This document shows, one piece after another, positions 12,076 to 19,653 of a DNA stretch of 54,509 nucleotides. This stretch comes from an uncultured Anaeromassilibacillus sp. (lineage in GTDB: Bacteria > Bacillota > Clostridia > Oscillospirales > Acutalibacteraceae): NCBI GenBank assembly GCA_930987725.1, contig CAKNKY010000012.1, positions 1-54,509 of the forward strand. Reading direction: 5' to 3'. Position 1 is the first letter of the stretch, and the number at the start of each line of letters is the position of its first letter. A model generated the notes under the pieces. The model was not told the origin of the DNA and did not search any database. It worked only from the letters and a program-made list of their open reading frames with translations. The position numbers were made by a program, and so were the translations under genes.

Positions 12076-12464
12076 TTATTTTCTCCTCCGCTGCTCGTTT
12101 GATCGCCGCCCATCCGCCAGCTCCTGCAGAGCCTGCAGTGCCCCGGCAAGCCAACCCGTCACGCGCCCGCCTCCTCCTCAGGAGCCCAAACACCGGAGAC
12201 AGCCATCTGCGAGAGCGCCTGCGTAATGCGCGAGCGGATGAGCCTCGCCGCCGTCCGTCTCGTCTCGCTGTCCGTGTGGTCGGAGACAAGCTGTGCCAGC
12301 GCTTCGCCAAGGCCAAACGACGACGTTCGGAAGAACCCGTGCCCCCCGCGGCGGGCATGATGTGCTTTTTCGCCCCGCAGAGAGGCAGGCAGATCCCGTG
12401 AGCGCCCTTTGTGTGCGGCCCTGCGCTCCGTGAGCAGCAGGGGCCGCACACAGCCGGATCCCAT
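12076..12464 (-). pseudogene. Possible degraded ORF of unknown function
   Basis: Minus-strand reading gives about 100 residues including a helix-like stretch (EALAQLVSDHTDSETRRTAA), stopping at 12159. One frame over, sequence of similar character continues at once (GWLAGALQALQELADGRRSN) to a stop at 12076, as if a frameshift near 12160-12170 broke one protein. I do not recognise the family. There is no good ribosome binding site at the 5' end and the first 40 residues look non-coding. It lies among other remnants between the tRNA and a broken transposase, so decay of an acquired gene is plausible. Chance coding potential in GC-rich DNA is the alternative. Confidence 0.25.
12411..12451. repeat. 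Inverted repeat (10 bp arms)
   Basis: GTGTGCGGCC at 12411-12420 and GGCCGCACAC at 12442-12451 form perfect arms around a 21-base loop that itself can pair in part. No T-tract follows on either strand, so it is not a standard terminator. Confidence 0.5.
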
Positions 12465-12639
12465 TTGAAAGCTCCCTTCCTCTTGAAAGCGGGCAGAAAA
12501 AAAGAGGCGCTCCCTTGCGGGAAAACCTCTGCATCATCATTGTAGATCAAGAATGGCTTTGCATTCAAGAAGACAAATGCGGACAAACGCGGCCCAACGT
12601 AGGTGTTGCAATGATATGCAACAAAGCAGAGAAAGAAAT

Positions 12640-12713
12640 AGCGAACAGGAGTGACCTGTGTTAAGGTAGAGTTATCCAGACAAAACCAAAAGGCAGGTGT
12701 CACCCTATTCGCT
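12640..12713. repeat. Imperfect inverted repeat at the transposase 5' side
   Basis: AGCGAACAGGAGTGACCT (12640-12657) is nearly the reverse complement of AGGTGTCACCCTATTCGCT (12695-12713), which abuts the transposase ATG. It could be an IS end, or a leader hairpin hiding the start codon. No matching end is visible on the 3' side. Confidence 0.35.
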
Positions 12714-13116
12714 ATGAACAAGATAACACAGACCATGCAGTTTAGGCAAGCAGTAATTGAGTATTCAAACAAATACGGCGTCACCGCAGCAGCTATTCGT
12801 TACCGGTTGAACCGGCAGTATATCTACCGTTGGCGCAAGCGGTACGATGGTACACTCCAATCGCTGGCAGACCGCTCTCACCGGCCGCATCATCATCCAA
12901 ACCAGCACACACCGGAAGAAATCAAGCTCATCCTGAACATGCGCCGCCGCAACCTGAACACCGGGATCATTGTGCTGTGGGTCAAGCTCAGGCAAAAAGG
13001 TTGCACCCGATCCATGGCTTCTCCGTCATGATCCGGCGACGCTTACGCTTCTTTTCCGGCGCGGTCAAGGCTGCCGCAATAAATGCCAACATTGAACCGC
13101 CTAAAAGTGCCGGGGT
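12714..13116 (+). pseudogene. Truncated, frameshifted IS transposase (IS481/IS3-like, integrase-core type)
   Basis: The first 90 or so residues are the helix-turn-helix part of an integrase-core transposase (MNKITQTMQFRQAVIEYS, YIYRWRKRYDG, SLADRSHRPHHHPNQHTPEE), a form common in Clostridia. The frame stops at 13031 after CTRSMASPS, whereas family sequence seems to continue in the next frame (HGFSVMIRRRLRFF) and then fade by about 13100. The catalytic DDE domain is missing. The remnant ends against the 3' end of the acetyltransferase gene. It marks past insertion in this region and is surely inactive. Confidence 0.8.
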
Positions 13117-13725
13117 CTACACAAAGGCATCCTTCTTCCTGATCCCCATAATCAGGCTGTCATGGTACACACCGTCCTGCAATTCCCGGGATGGCACAAC
13201 GAACAAATCCTGAAACCCGGCCTTACGGTAGCAGCGGAGCGCCCTCGTATTGTGGGTTTTGGGGTCAATCATCACAGCGTCGGCTCCATAGCGGTCAAAT
13301 AGGGCGTGAAGCAGCAGCTTCAGCGTCCTCGTCCCCAGCCCGCGGCCGCGCAGGGCGGTTTCCCCCAGGAACATGTCAATCCCGAACACGGCGTCTTCAG
13401 GCCCGGCAAACGCATCATACCCAGCCTGCGGAATTTCAAAATACGCAGCGTCCAGCGTGCAAAACTGGCAATACCCAACGGCGCGGCCCTCGTACTCCAT
13501 GAAGCATGGCCACACCTGTTCCCGCAGGTTTTCCCGGTATTCCTCCACAACCCTTTCGTACGTAAAACGGACCGTCATTCCCTCCCAGTATTTCATGGTT
13601 TCCGGGTCGGTCATCCATTGCAGATACTGTTGAAAATCCGTCTCCTCCGCCCGCATGGAACGGATAACAACGGCGCCGTCCGCCGCGAGAATTCCCTGCG
13701 GCTGAGGCGTTGCTTTCCTTGCCAT
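13117..13725 (-). CDS. GNAT acetyltransferase, aminoglycoside 6'-N-acetyltransferase-like
   Basis: A 202-residue GNAT protein transferring acetyl from acetyl-CoA. It follows the layout of AAC(6') enzymes and other single-domain Acetyltransf_8-type members: YLQWMTDPETMKYWEG near residue 34, VGYCQF near 87, FGIDMFLGE near 113, the acetyl-CoA loop RGRGLGTRTLK near 127 and DPKTHNTRALRCYRKAGF near 155. Resemblance to AAC(6') is clear by eye, but substrate cannot be read from sequence and resistance is not shown. ATG 13725 follows AAAGGAGGG. It is the last gene of the minus-strand run that also holds two ABC half-transporters, separated from them by a terminator, and a TATACT at 13757-13762 may give it its own promoter. 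Confidence 0.82.
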   Translation of the reverse strand: MARKATPQPQGILAADGAVVIRSMRAEETDFQQYLQWMTDPETMKYWEGMTVRFTYERVVEEYRENLREQVWPCFMEYEGRAVGYCQFCTLDAAYFEIPQAGYDAFAGPEDAVFGIDMFLGETALRGRGLGTRTLKLLLHALFDRYGADAVMIDPKTHNTRALRCYRKAGFQDLFVVPSRELQDGVYHDSLIMGIRKKDAFV

Positions 13726-13784
13726 AACGCTCCCTCCTTTTGCAGCTTTCTTTCACAGTATAACACAGCACAGCGCGCAAGAAA

Positions 13785-13828
13785 GCCCGCCGCCAGGCTG
13801 AGAAAATCTTCCAGTCCGGGCGGCGGGC
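13785..13828 (-). terminator. Terminator between the ABC pair and the acetyltransferase
   Basis: Minus strand GCCCGCCGCC and GGCGGCGGGC (10 bp) around a 24-base loop, followed by TTTCTTGC. Read-through may still feed the acetyltransferase. Confidence 0.6.
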
Positions 13829-13853
13829 ACAGGATAAGCGAAACGGAACGGGG

Positions 13854-15692
13854 TCAGGTCGGCGGCTGCTCCGCGTAATACTGCGCCTGCGCGTTCCACA
13901 AGCGGGCGTAGAGGCCGTCCTCCTGCGAGACGAGCGCTTCGTGGCTGCCACGCTGCACAATCTGCCCCTCATCGAACACGACAATCTCGTCGCAGAACCG
14001 GCAGGAGGAAAGGCGGTGGCTGATATACACCGCCGTACGGTTCCCAACCATACGGTTGAAACCCGTGTACACTTCGTATTCCGCCACCGGATCGAGCGCT
14101 GCCGTCGGTTCGTCGAGCACGAGGAAAGGCGCGTCTTTGTAGAGCGCCCGGGCCAGCGCAATCTTCTGCGCTTCCCCGCCGGAGATCTCCACCCCGTCCT
14201 CCTCAAAATCCTTATAGAGGCTGGTGTAAAGCCCTTTGGGCAGTTCCTGCAATCGAGTTCCAAATCCGGCCTGCTCCAGGCACGCCCTCGCCCTCTCCTC
14301 GTCCACCTCCACGCTGGCGGCTACATTCTGCCCAAGCTCAAACGAGAAGAGCTTGAAGTCCTGAAACACCACAGAAAAGAGCGAGAGGTACTCCTCGTAG
14401 TCATACTTGCGGATGTCGATGCCGTTGAGCAGGATTTCTCCCTCCGTTGGGTCATAGAGTCGGCACAACAGCTTGATGAACGTCGTCTTGCCGCTGCCGT
14501 TTTTCCCCACCACGGCCAGCCGCTCCCCCACGCGGAATTTCAGGTTCACATGGCGCAGCGCCCAGGTATCGGTACCCGGATACCGGAACGACACGTCCCG
14601 GCATTCGATCTCATACTCCATGTCCCCTCCCTCGCAGAACGCGCGCTTTTCCACCGGGAGGGAACCCTTTTGCAGGACGTCTTCCAAATCCAGATAGGAT
14701 TCCGTCGATTCCAGACGGCCGGCCGCAACCGTAAATTCCGTTATGGCAGCGAACAAATTGGCGGCAGCTTGGGAAAACTGGTACAGCACGCCCGCATAAC
14801 GCACCAGGCTGCCGACGGTGAGGGCCCCTGCGGCAGTGCGAAGCGTAACCAGCAGATAGGCGAACAGCTGCATCAGCCCGGCGCAGAAGCCGGAGGAAAA
14901 CCCAGAGGCGACATTATTGCGCACAATGCTCCGGATCCATCCCTGCATGGGATACTCCGCAGTCTGCATGGCTTGTTCCACCATCGGCTGCGCGCCGTAC
15001 AGACGGATGTCCTTTCCGACATGGTAATCCATGGAGGTAAAATAACCTGCGGTGCTGCTTTTGGCCACCGGGACATCGGAGATGATTTTGTACTGCTGCT
15101 TTGTTTTCACACGGCCAAACGCAACGGAAAACACAAGCACGACAAGGAACGCGGCAAGCCACAGGGGCGTCAGCGAACCGCCGAGCACGCCGCCCGCCAG
15201 AAGCGGGATCAGCAGGCCCAGGGAAATCAGGCATGAAAACAGGGCGTTCATCAGCTCCGGCATGCCCCATGCCAGAGAGAAAAAGCCCGCTCCCCAGTTG
15301 GCGTCCAGAAGAATCCGCCCGCGCAGGTTGTTGGCGGCGGGACTTTCCAACTGCGGGTAATCGAGTTCCAGCGTTTTCATACTGACAAAGGAATCATATG
15401 TTTTTCCGCTTCGATCCGCATGTATGGCGACCTTCTTCTGCTCATAGGCTTGCGCGCAGGAAAGAAGAAATGCAGCCGCCAGGGCAAGCACAACCGTCGG
15501 TAAAAGCTCTTCAAACCGCAGCCCTGCCTGCAGTCCGTCCAGCACATAAGCGGAGAGCAAGATTCCCACATAGGGGATCGCCGCCTGCAGCAGGGCGCGC
15601 AGCACGCTGTGCACGACAAGGCCGCGGTCCATCCGCCAGACCATCCGGATCCCTTTCCAAAAACGCGCGCGGTCCTGTTTACGCTCCTTCAT
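13854..15692 (-). CDS. ABC exporter half-transporter (membrane + ATPase), second of a pair
   Basis: A 612-residue type-IV-fold ABC protein: about six membrane helices in residues 20-330 and a complete nucleotide-binding domain after about residue 370. Walker A is GKNGSGKTT, the Q-loop VFQDF, the signature ISGGEAQKIALARAL, Walker B VLDEPTAALDP and the switch ISHR. There is no C39 peptidase domain. ATG 15692 overlaps the previous gene by 14 bases, so a heterodimer is the natural reading. Unlike many heterodimeric exporters, both partners keep the catalytic Glu after Walker B. Substrate is unknown; peptide, lipid or drug are all possible. Confidence 0.92.
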   Translation of the reverse strand: MKERKQDRARFWKGIRMVWRMDRGLVVHSVLRALLQAAIPYVGILLSAYVLDGLQAGLRFEELLPTVVLALAAAFLLSCAQAYEQKKVAIHADRSGKTYDSFVSMKTLELDYPQLESPAANNLRGRILLDANWGAGFFSLAWGMPELMNALFSCLISLGLLIPLLAGGVLGGSLTPLWLAAFLVVLVFSVAFGRVKTKQQYKIISDVPVAKSSTAGYFTSMDYHVGKDIRLYGAQPMVEQAMQTAEYPMQGWIRSIVRNNVASGFSSGFCAGLMQLFAYLLVTLRTAAGALTVGSLVRYAGVLYQFSQAAANLFAAITEFTVAAGRLESTESYLDLEDVLQKGSLPVEKRAFCEGGDMEYEIECRDVSFRYPGTDTWALRHVNLKFRVGERLAVVGKNGSGKTTFIKLLCRLYDPTEGEILLNGIDIRKYDYEEYLSLFSVVFQDFKLFSFELGQNVAASVEVDEERARACLEQAGFGTRLQELPKGLYTSLYKDFEEDGVEISGGEAQKIALARALYKDAPFLVLDEPTAALDPVAEYEVYTGFNRMVGNRTAVYISHRLSSCRFCDEIVVFDEGQIVQRGSHEALVSQEDGLYARLWNAQAQYYAEQPPT

Positions 15693-17508
15693 TTTCCGCA
15701 GCCCCCTTCTCCCGGTAATACCGGCTTTGCATCTCATATAGCTCCGCATAGCGGCCCCCGCTGCGCAGCAGCGTATCGTGCGTTCCCTCTTCCGCCGCAC
15801 GTCCGTTTTCCAACAGGACGATTCGGTCGCAGAAACGCGTGGAGGCAAGGCGGTGGGAGATATACAGCACGGTCTTTCCGTCCGCCATCGTGCGGAACTG
15901 CTCGTAAGTCTCACTTTCCGCGATGGGATCCAGAGCCGCCGTCGGCTCGTCCAGAATGTAAACGGGCGCGTCCCGGTACAGCGCGCGGGCCATCAACAGC
16001 TTTTGTCTCTGCCCGCCGGAAAGCACTACGCCCTGTTCCTCCGTTTCACGCGTCATAGGTGTATCGATACCATAAGGCAGGGACGCTATCCTTTCCCAAA
16101 GGCCGACCTTCTTCAGGCAGGACTCCACCCGCGCGCGGTCTGTCCGGCCGGCAGGCTGCAGGGAAATCGTTTCCGCCACCGAAAAAGGCGGCAGGAAAAC
16201 ATCCTGAAAGACGGCGGAAAACAGCCGGAAGCGATCCTGCTTGCGCAACCGGTCCAGGCGGACGCCACCAACACGGATCTCGCCGGAATCAGGACGGTAA
16301 AAACCGCACAGGAGCTTGACAAGCGTCGTCTTGCCTGCGCCGTTGACACCCACCAGGGCAATCTTTTCGCCGGGACGGATCGTCAGGTTGAAATGATCCA
16401 GCACCCGTTTGCCGCCTTCGTAAGAAAAGCTCACGTCGCGAAATTCGATCGAGGATCCGTGCAAATCGGACAGCACAGCCGGATGCTCTGGCTCGGGCTC
16501 ATCCGTCTGGTCAAAAAACGCGCGCAGATCGTTCATTTGCAGATTTGCCCCGTTCAGCTGGCCGAAGCTGTTTACCACGCTGGTGACAAAGCCGGAAAAG
16601 GAGGTCACCGCTCCAAAATAGAGCACAAAATCGGAAACGCCAATCCGCCCGCCCGTTACAGCGCCGGTCAGCAACCCATAAACCAGGCCATCCCGCACCA
16701 GAAGGACGGCCGCGTTCACCGCACCCGCACCAAAATAGCGGTTTTGGATCTTGCCAATCAGCGCGCTGCTCTGCCCAATCAGCCGATCGCGCAGACTGCG
16801 GAACCAGCTGCCCATCCCGTACAGGCGGATGTCCTTACCGAACGGCACGCTTCCGCCCGTATTGACCACATACCGCAGCTTGCGTTCCACCTGCGCCTGA
16901 TCGTTGCGGCGGCTGTTTTCGTAAACCTGGGCGCGCCGCGTGGCCAACAGGCTGAGCAGCGAAAGCCCGGTGAGAAGCAAAATGAGAAGCGGGCTGAACG
17001 ACGCCAGAATACCGGAATAAAGGAGAAAACACAGGATGTTCACCGCAATATCCCGGCAGGCGACCAGCATGACTGACGTGCCGGAAAAATCCCCAAAGTA
17101 AACAGAATTCCAGGCGCGCTGGTACTTTGTCTGCCCTGCCTCGCTTTCGATCACCCGGTAATCGCAGCTCAAAGACTGGTACAGCAGCCGCAGCTGAAAA
17201 TAAGCGCGCATGTCGTTGTACAACATATACTGGCCGCGCGCAACCGACGAAGAAATCCCCATGCAAAGTGCTGTGAGCAGGCCGAAACCGCCCAGCGAAA
17301 CAAGGACCTGCTCCAACCCTGCTTGGGACTGCGCCAGATCCACCGCTATTTTAGGCAGATAAATGCCAAACACAGGCGACACAACGGAGAACACAAGCTC
17401 CAATGCCAGGAACACCAGCAGAGACGGGTGCCCCAGGCGGATCTGCCCCAGCAAAAATGATATGTTCTGCAGGACATTATAAACAGGCTTTTCTTTCTGT
17501 GGTTTCAT
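15679..17508 (-). CDS. ABC exporter half-transporter (membrane + ATPase), first of a pair
   Basis: A 609-residue membrane-ATPase fusion with hydrophobic segments around residues 35-55, 75-95, 150-185 and 260-310. The ATPase domain shows GVNGAGKTT, VFQDV, LSGGQRQKLLMARAL, YILDEPTAALDP and ISHR. Start ATG 17508 lies after GGAGGTGG; an ATG at 17523 overlaps that site and is rejected. It is followed with overlap by its partner gene and preceded, 85 bases away, by a histidine kinase. That order (LytTR regulator, kinase, ABC pair) suggests control of the exporter by the two-component system. No dedicated substrate gene is adjacent on the same strand. Confidence 0.92.
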   Translation of the reverse strand: MKPQKEKPVYNVLQNISFLLGQIRLGHPSLLVFLALELVFSVVSPVFGIYLPKIAVDLAQSQAGLEQVLVSLGGFGLLTALCMGISSSVARGQYMLYNDMRAYFQLRLLYQSLSCDYRVIESEAGQTKYQRAWNSVYFGDFSGTSVMLVACRDIAVNILCFLLYSGILASFSPLLILLLTGLSLLSLLATRRAQVYENSRRNDQAQVERKLRYVVNTGGSVPFGKDIRLYGMGSWFRSLRDRLIGQSSALIGKIQNRYFGAGAVNAAVLLVRDGLVYGLLTGAVTGGRIGVSDFVLYFGAVTSFSGFVTSVVNSFGQLNGANLQMNDLRAFFDQTDEPEPEHPAVLSDLHGSSIEFRDVSFSYEGGKRVLDHFNLTIRPGEKIALVGVNGAGKTTLVKLLCGFYRPDSGEIRVGGVRLDRLRKQDRFRLFSAVFQDVFLPPFSVAETISLQPAGRTDRARVESCLKKVGLWERIASLPYGIDTPMTRETEEQGVVLSGGQRQKLLMARALYRDAPVYILDEPTAALDPIAESETYEQFRTMADGKTVLYISHRLASTRFCDRIVLLENGRAAEEGTHDTLLRSGGRYAELYEMQSRYYREKGAAENEGA

Positions 17509-17593
17509 TTCTCCACCTCCCATGGTTATGATACCCTGCTTCTACCGGGATGTGTGGATTTTTACGCGAACGGCGTTTTTTTTGCACGAATGG

Positions 17594-18262
17594 TTACAGA
17601 GGCAGCAGCACCTCGGTGGCAAACGCCCCCTCTTCACTTTGGCGGTTGACGTAGCCGCCATATTTTTCCGCAATGCGATCCACACGCAAAAGGCCGTAGC
17701 CGTGCCCTTCCGTACCTTTTGTGGAGGCATATTTCCCGCCGCTCTTCCGCGCCGCGCCCGCCATCGAATTGGAAACGGAAAGATAGAGCTGATTTTTCAG
17801 CACGCCCAAAAACACGCGGATGAAGCGGTGTTCCTCCGGCGGCTGCCGCAGGCAGGCTTCCATGGCGTTATCCAGCAGGTTACCGATCACAACGCACAGA
17901 TCAATCTCCGCAATGCGCAGATTGTCCGGCACCCACGCTTTGGCGTTCACCTCAATCTTTCTCGCGCGGATGAGGGACAACTTGGAATTGAGGATCGCGT
18001 CCACCATGACGTTCCCCGTTTTCAGAATAGAATCCACACGGATAAGATCGTCGTTGAGGTTAAGCAGGTATTCTCTTGTTTTCTCCTCCTCACCGGAAAG
18101 AGCCAGCAGCGCCTGGATATGGTTGTGAAAGTCGTGCCGCCAGCCGCGCATCGTTTGGTAGATGTGGCGCACTTCCTCGCAGTGCTTCTCCATCAGCTCA
18201 TTTTGGTAAGCCGCCAGCCGGCGCTCAATCATCCGGCCAAACAGCAGTTGTTTCAGTCCCAC
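17594..18262 (-). CDS. Sensor histidine kinase, AgrC/GHKL type, without a membrane domain
   Basis: A kinase of about 222 residues that phosphorylates the adjacent LytTR regulator. The phospho-acceptor region is RGWRHDFHNHIQALLAL, the N box GNLLDNAMEAC and the G box GHGYGLLRVDRIAEKYGG, as in AgrC/ComD-like GHKL kinases. Those normally have five to seven membrane helices before the kinase core; here only about 40 residues precede the His box and none is hydrophobic enough to span a membrane. GTG 18262, six bases after GGAAGGAAGG, is preferred; TTG 18280 would add six residues. It overlaps the regulator gene by 10 bases. It may sense a cytoplasmic signal or another membrane protein. Confidence 0.85.
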   Translation of the reverse strand: MGLKQLLFGRMIERRLAAYQNELMEKHCEEVRHIYQTMRGWRHDFHNHIQALLALSGEEEKTREYLLNLNDDLIRVDSILKTGNVMVDAILNSKLSLIRARKIEVNAKAWVPDNLRIAEIDLCVVIGNLLDNAMEACLRQPPEEHRFIRVFLGVLKNQLYLSVSNSMAGAARKSGGKYASTKGTEGHGYGLLRVDRIAEKYGGYVNRQSEEGAFATEVLLPL

Positions 18263-18984
18263 GACAATCCTTCCTTCCAATACCGGATGAACGCCTGGTT
18301 GGCCGCCTGGTAACGGCTGCGGGAAAGGGGAAGCTCCGCCCCGCCATCCAACGTGACAAAAGCGCGCCCGATCCGGCTGATATGCGGCACGCTCACCAGG
18401 TAAGAGCGGTGCGTGCGCAGAAAGCGCTCCGGCTCCGCCTGTTCCAGTACTTTTTCAAGTTCCGCAATGCCGAGCCGCACGTCTATGGCTCCCGTTTCTG
18501 TGGTAACGGTACAGCCGTGCCCCACAGCTTCCGCAAAACAGATTTGCCCCACCGGCACGCGGAGGCTTCCGCCTTCCACAGGCAGCAGCACGGAAGCCTC
18601 CTGTCTGCCGCAAAGCGCCCATGCCCGGTCAAGCGCTGCCTCCAGCTTTTCCGACACAACAGGCTTGAGCAAATAATGCACGGCAGAGACCTCATATCCC
18701 TGCAGGGCAAAATCCGGATAACCGGTGATAAAAAGAAGCGGAATCTCCCAGCCGCGGCTGCGCAATTCCTGCGCGAGTTTCACGCCGTTCATACCTTTCA
18801 TCTCAATGTCCAGCAGAAGGATTTCCGGCGGATGATCCTCGCAGTCAAACAGAAAGCTCTCCGCAGAAGGATATGTCCGAAGTGCAATCATAAACTTTCG
18901 TTTTTCCGCCCAGGCACGCACCGCCTTTTCCAGGAACCGGACATCCTCCTCCCTGTCGTCACACAGGGCAATTTGTATCTGCAT
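18253..18984 (-). CDS. LytTR family response regulator
   Basis: A 243-residue response regulator. The receiver domain has the acidic pair (CDDREED near residue 8), the phospho-acceptor Asp in LLLDIEMKGMNG near 58 and the Lys in YLLKPV near 107. The C-terminal LytTR DNA-binding domain spans roughly 140-240, with FAEAVGHGCTV and FLRTHRSYLVS. ATG 18984 follows GGAGAGGGG. Relatives such as AgrA and ComE turn on peptide-signalling and bacteriocin genes by binding pairs of direct repeats. It heads the unit that continues through the kinase to the ABC pair. Confidence 0.93.
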   Translation of the reverse strand: MQIQIALCDDREEDVRFLEKAVRAWAEKRKFMIALRTYPSAESFLFDCEDHPPEILLLDIEMKGMNGVKLAQELRSRGWEIPLLFITGYPDFALQGYEVSAVHYLLKPVVSEKLEAALDRAWALCGRQEASVLLPVEGGSLRVPVGQICFAEAVGHGCTVTTETGAIDVRLGIAELEKVLEQAEPERFLRTHRSYLVSVPHISRIGRAFVTLDGGAELPLSRSRYQAANQAFIRYWKEGLSWD

Positions 18985-19066
18985 TTTCCCCTCTCCTTCC
19001 CCGCTCTCAACAAACAGTTTTTTGAGGCAGCTCATTTTACACGGGAAGAGAAACAAACCATCCCCC

Positions 19067-19095
19067 ACAATACACCGTGCAACAAACTGTGACAA
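19067..19095 (-). promoter_or_regulatory. Promoter of the LytTR operon
   Basis: Minus strand TTGTCA, a 17-base spacer and TATTGT. The spacer begins CAGTTTGTT, loosely like one half of a LytTR repeat, but no second copy at the right distance was found. Confidence 0.5.
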
Positions 19096-19103
19096 AAACA
19101 AAA

Positions 19104-19121
19104 CCCCGCCGGAAAGCGGGG
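19104..19121 (-). terminator. Terminator after rlmH
   Basis: Minus strand CCCCGC, loop TTTCCG, GCGGGG, then TTTTGTTTTTG. It separates the murA-rlmH side from the LytTR operon. Confidence 0.8.
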
Positions 19122-19171
19122 AAAACATGGACGGCCTCCTTATTCTGGCAAGCCGCCCGACAAAGCTGGAT

Positions 19172-19648
19172 TCACTTGTGATACTTTCCGTTCGCGCCGA
19201 TCTGAAACGCACGGTACACCTGCTCGCACAGCATGACGCGCGCCAGCTGGTGCGGAAACGTCATGGGAGAAAAGGAAAGCTTCAGAGACGAAGCGTTCTT
19301 CACCTCGGGCGAAAGGCCAAAGGAACTCCCGATGCAGAAGGCAAGGTTGCTGATTCCCCGCACCGGCAAATCACGCAAACGAGCTGCCAGTTCTTCCGAG
19401 GAGAGCTCCTTCCCCTCAATGCAGAGGGACACCAGACAGGCCCCGCCCGCAGCAGAGAGGATCCGCTTCCCCTCTTCCGCCAACGCAGCGTCAATCTGTG
19501 CCTGCGACGGCCGCTCCGGCAGACGCGTCTCCGGAAGCTCCACAATACGAAACCGGCAGAATGCGGAAAGCCTTTTTTCATATTCCGCACACGCATCCCG
19601 CCAATAAGATTCCTTGAGCTTGCCCACGGCAATCAGCGATACATTCAT
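19172..19648 (-). CDS. rlmH: 23S rRNA (pseudouridine1915-N3)-methyltransferase RlmH
   Basis: A 158-residue SPOUT methyltransferase that methylates the pseudouridine at position 1915 in helix 69 of 23S rRNA, using SAM. The ends are characteristic: MNVSLIAVGKLKE at the start and FSPMTFPHQLARVMLCEQVY near the C-terminus, where the trefoil knot binds SAM (FCIGSSFGL). Length matches the family (about 159). ATG 19648 is chosen because it gives the usual N-terminus; ATG 19651 and TTG 19657 precede it. It follows the hydrolase gene, whose stop lies just upstream, so translation is probably coupled. Confidence 0.96.
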   Translation of the reverse strand: MNVSLIAVGKLKESYWRDACAEYEKRLSAFCRFRIVELPETRLPERPSQAQIDAALAEEGKRILSAAGGACLVSLCIEGKELSSEELAARLRDLPVRGISNLAFCIGSSFGLSPEVKNASSLKLSFSPMTFPHQLARVMLCEQVYRAFQIGANGKYHK

Positions 19649-19653
19649 CATGA

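Noticed and set aside
13941-17076. Long plus-strand frames opposite the ABC genes
   Set aside because: Shadows of the GC-rich minus-strand coding frames; no domains or ribosome sites.
11402-19000. Integrated element with att direct repeats at tRNA-Ala
   Set aside because: I could not find a second copy of the tRNA 3' end, nor an integrase.
11864-19095. A lanthipeptide or other RiPP cluster
   Set aside because: A possible precursor and exporters are present, but no LanB/C/M, radical SAM, YcaO or C39 peptidase gene is in the window; only the precursor is kept as a tentative finding.
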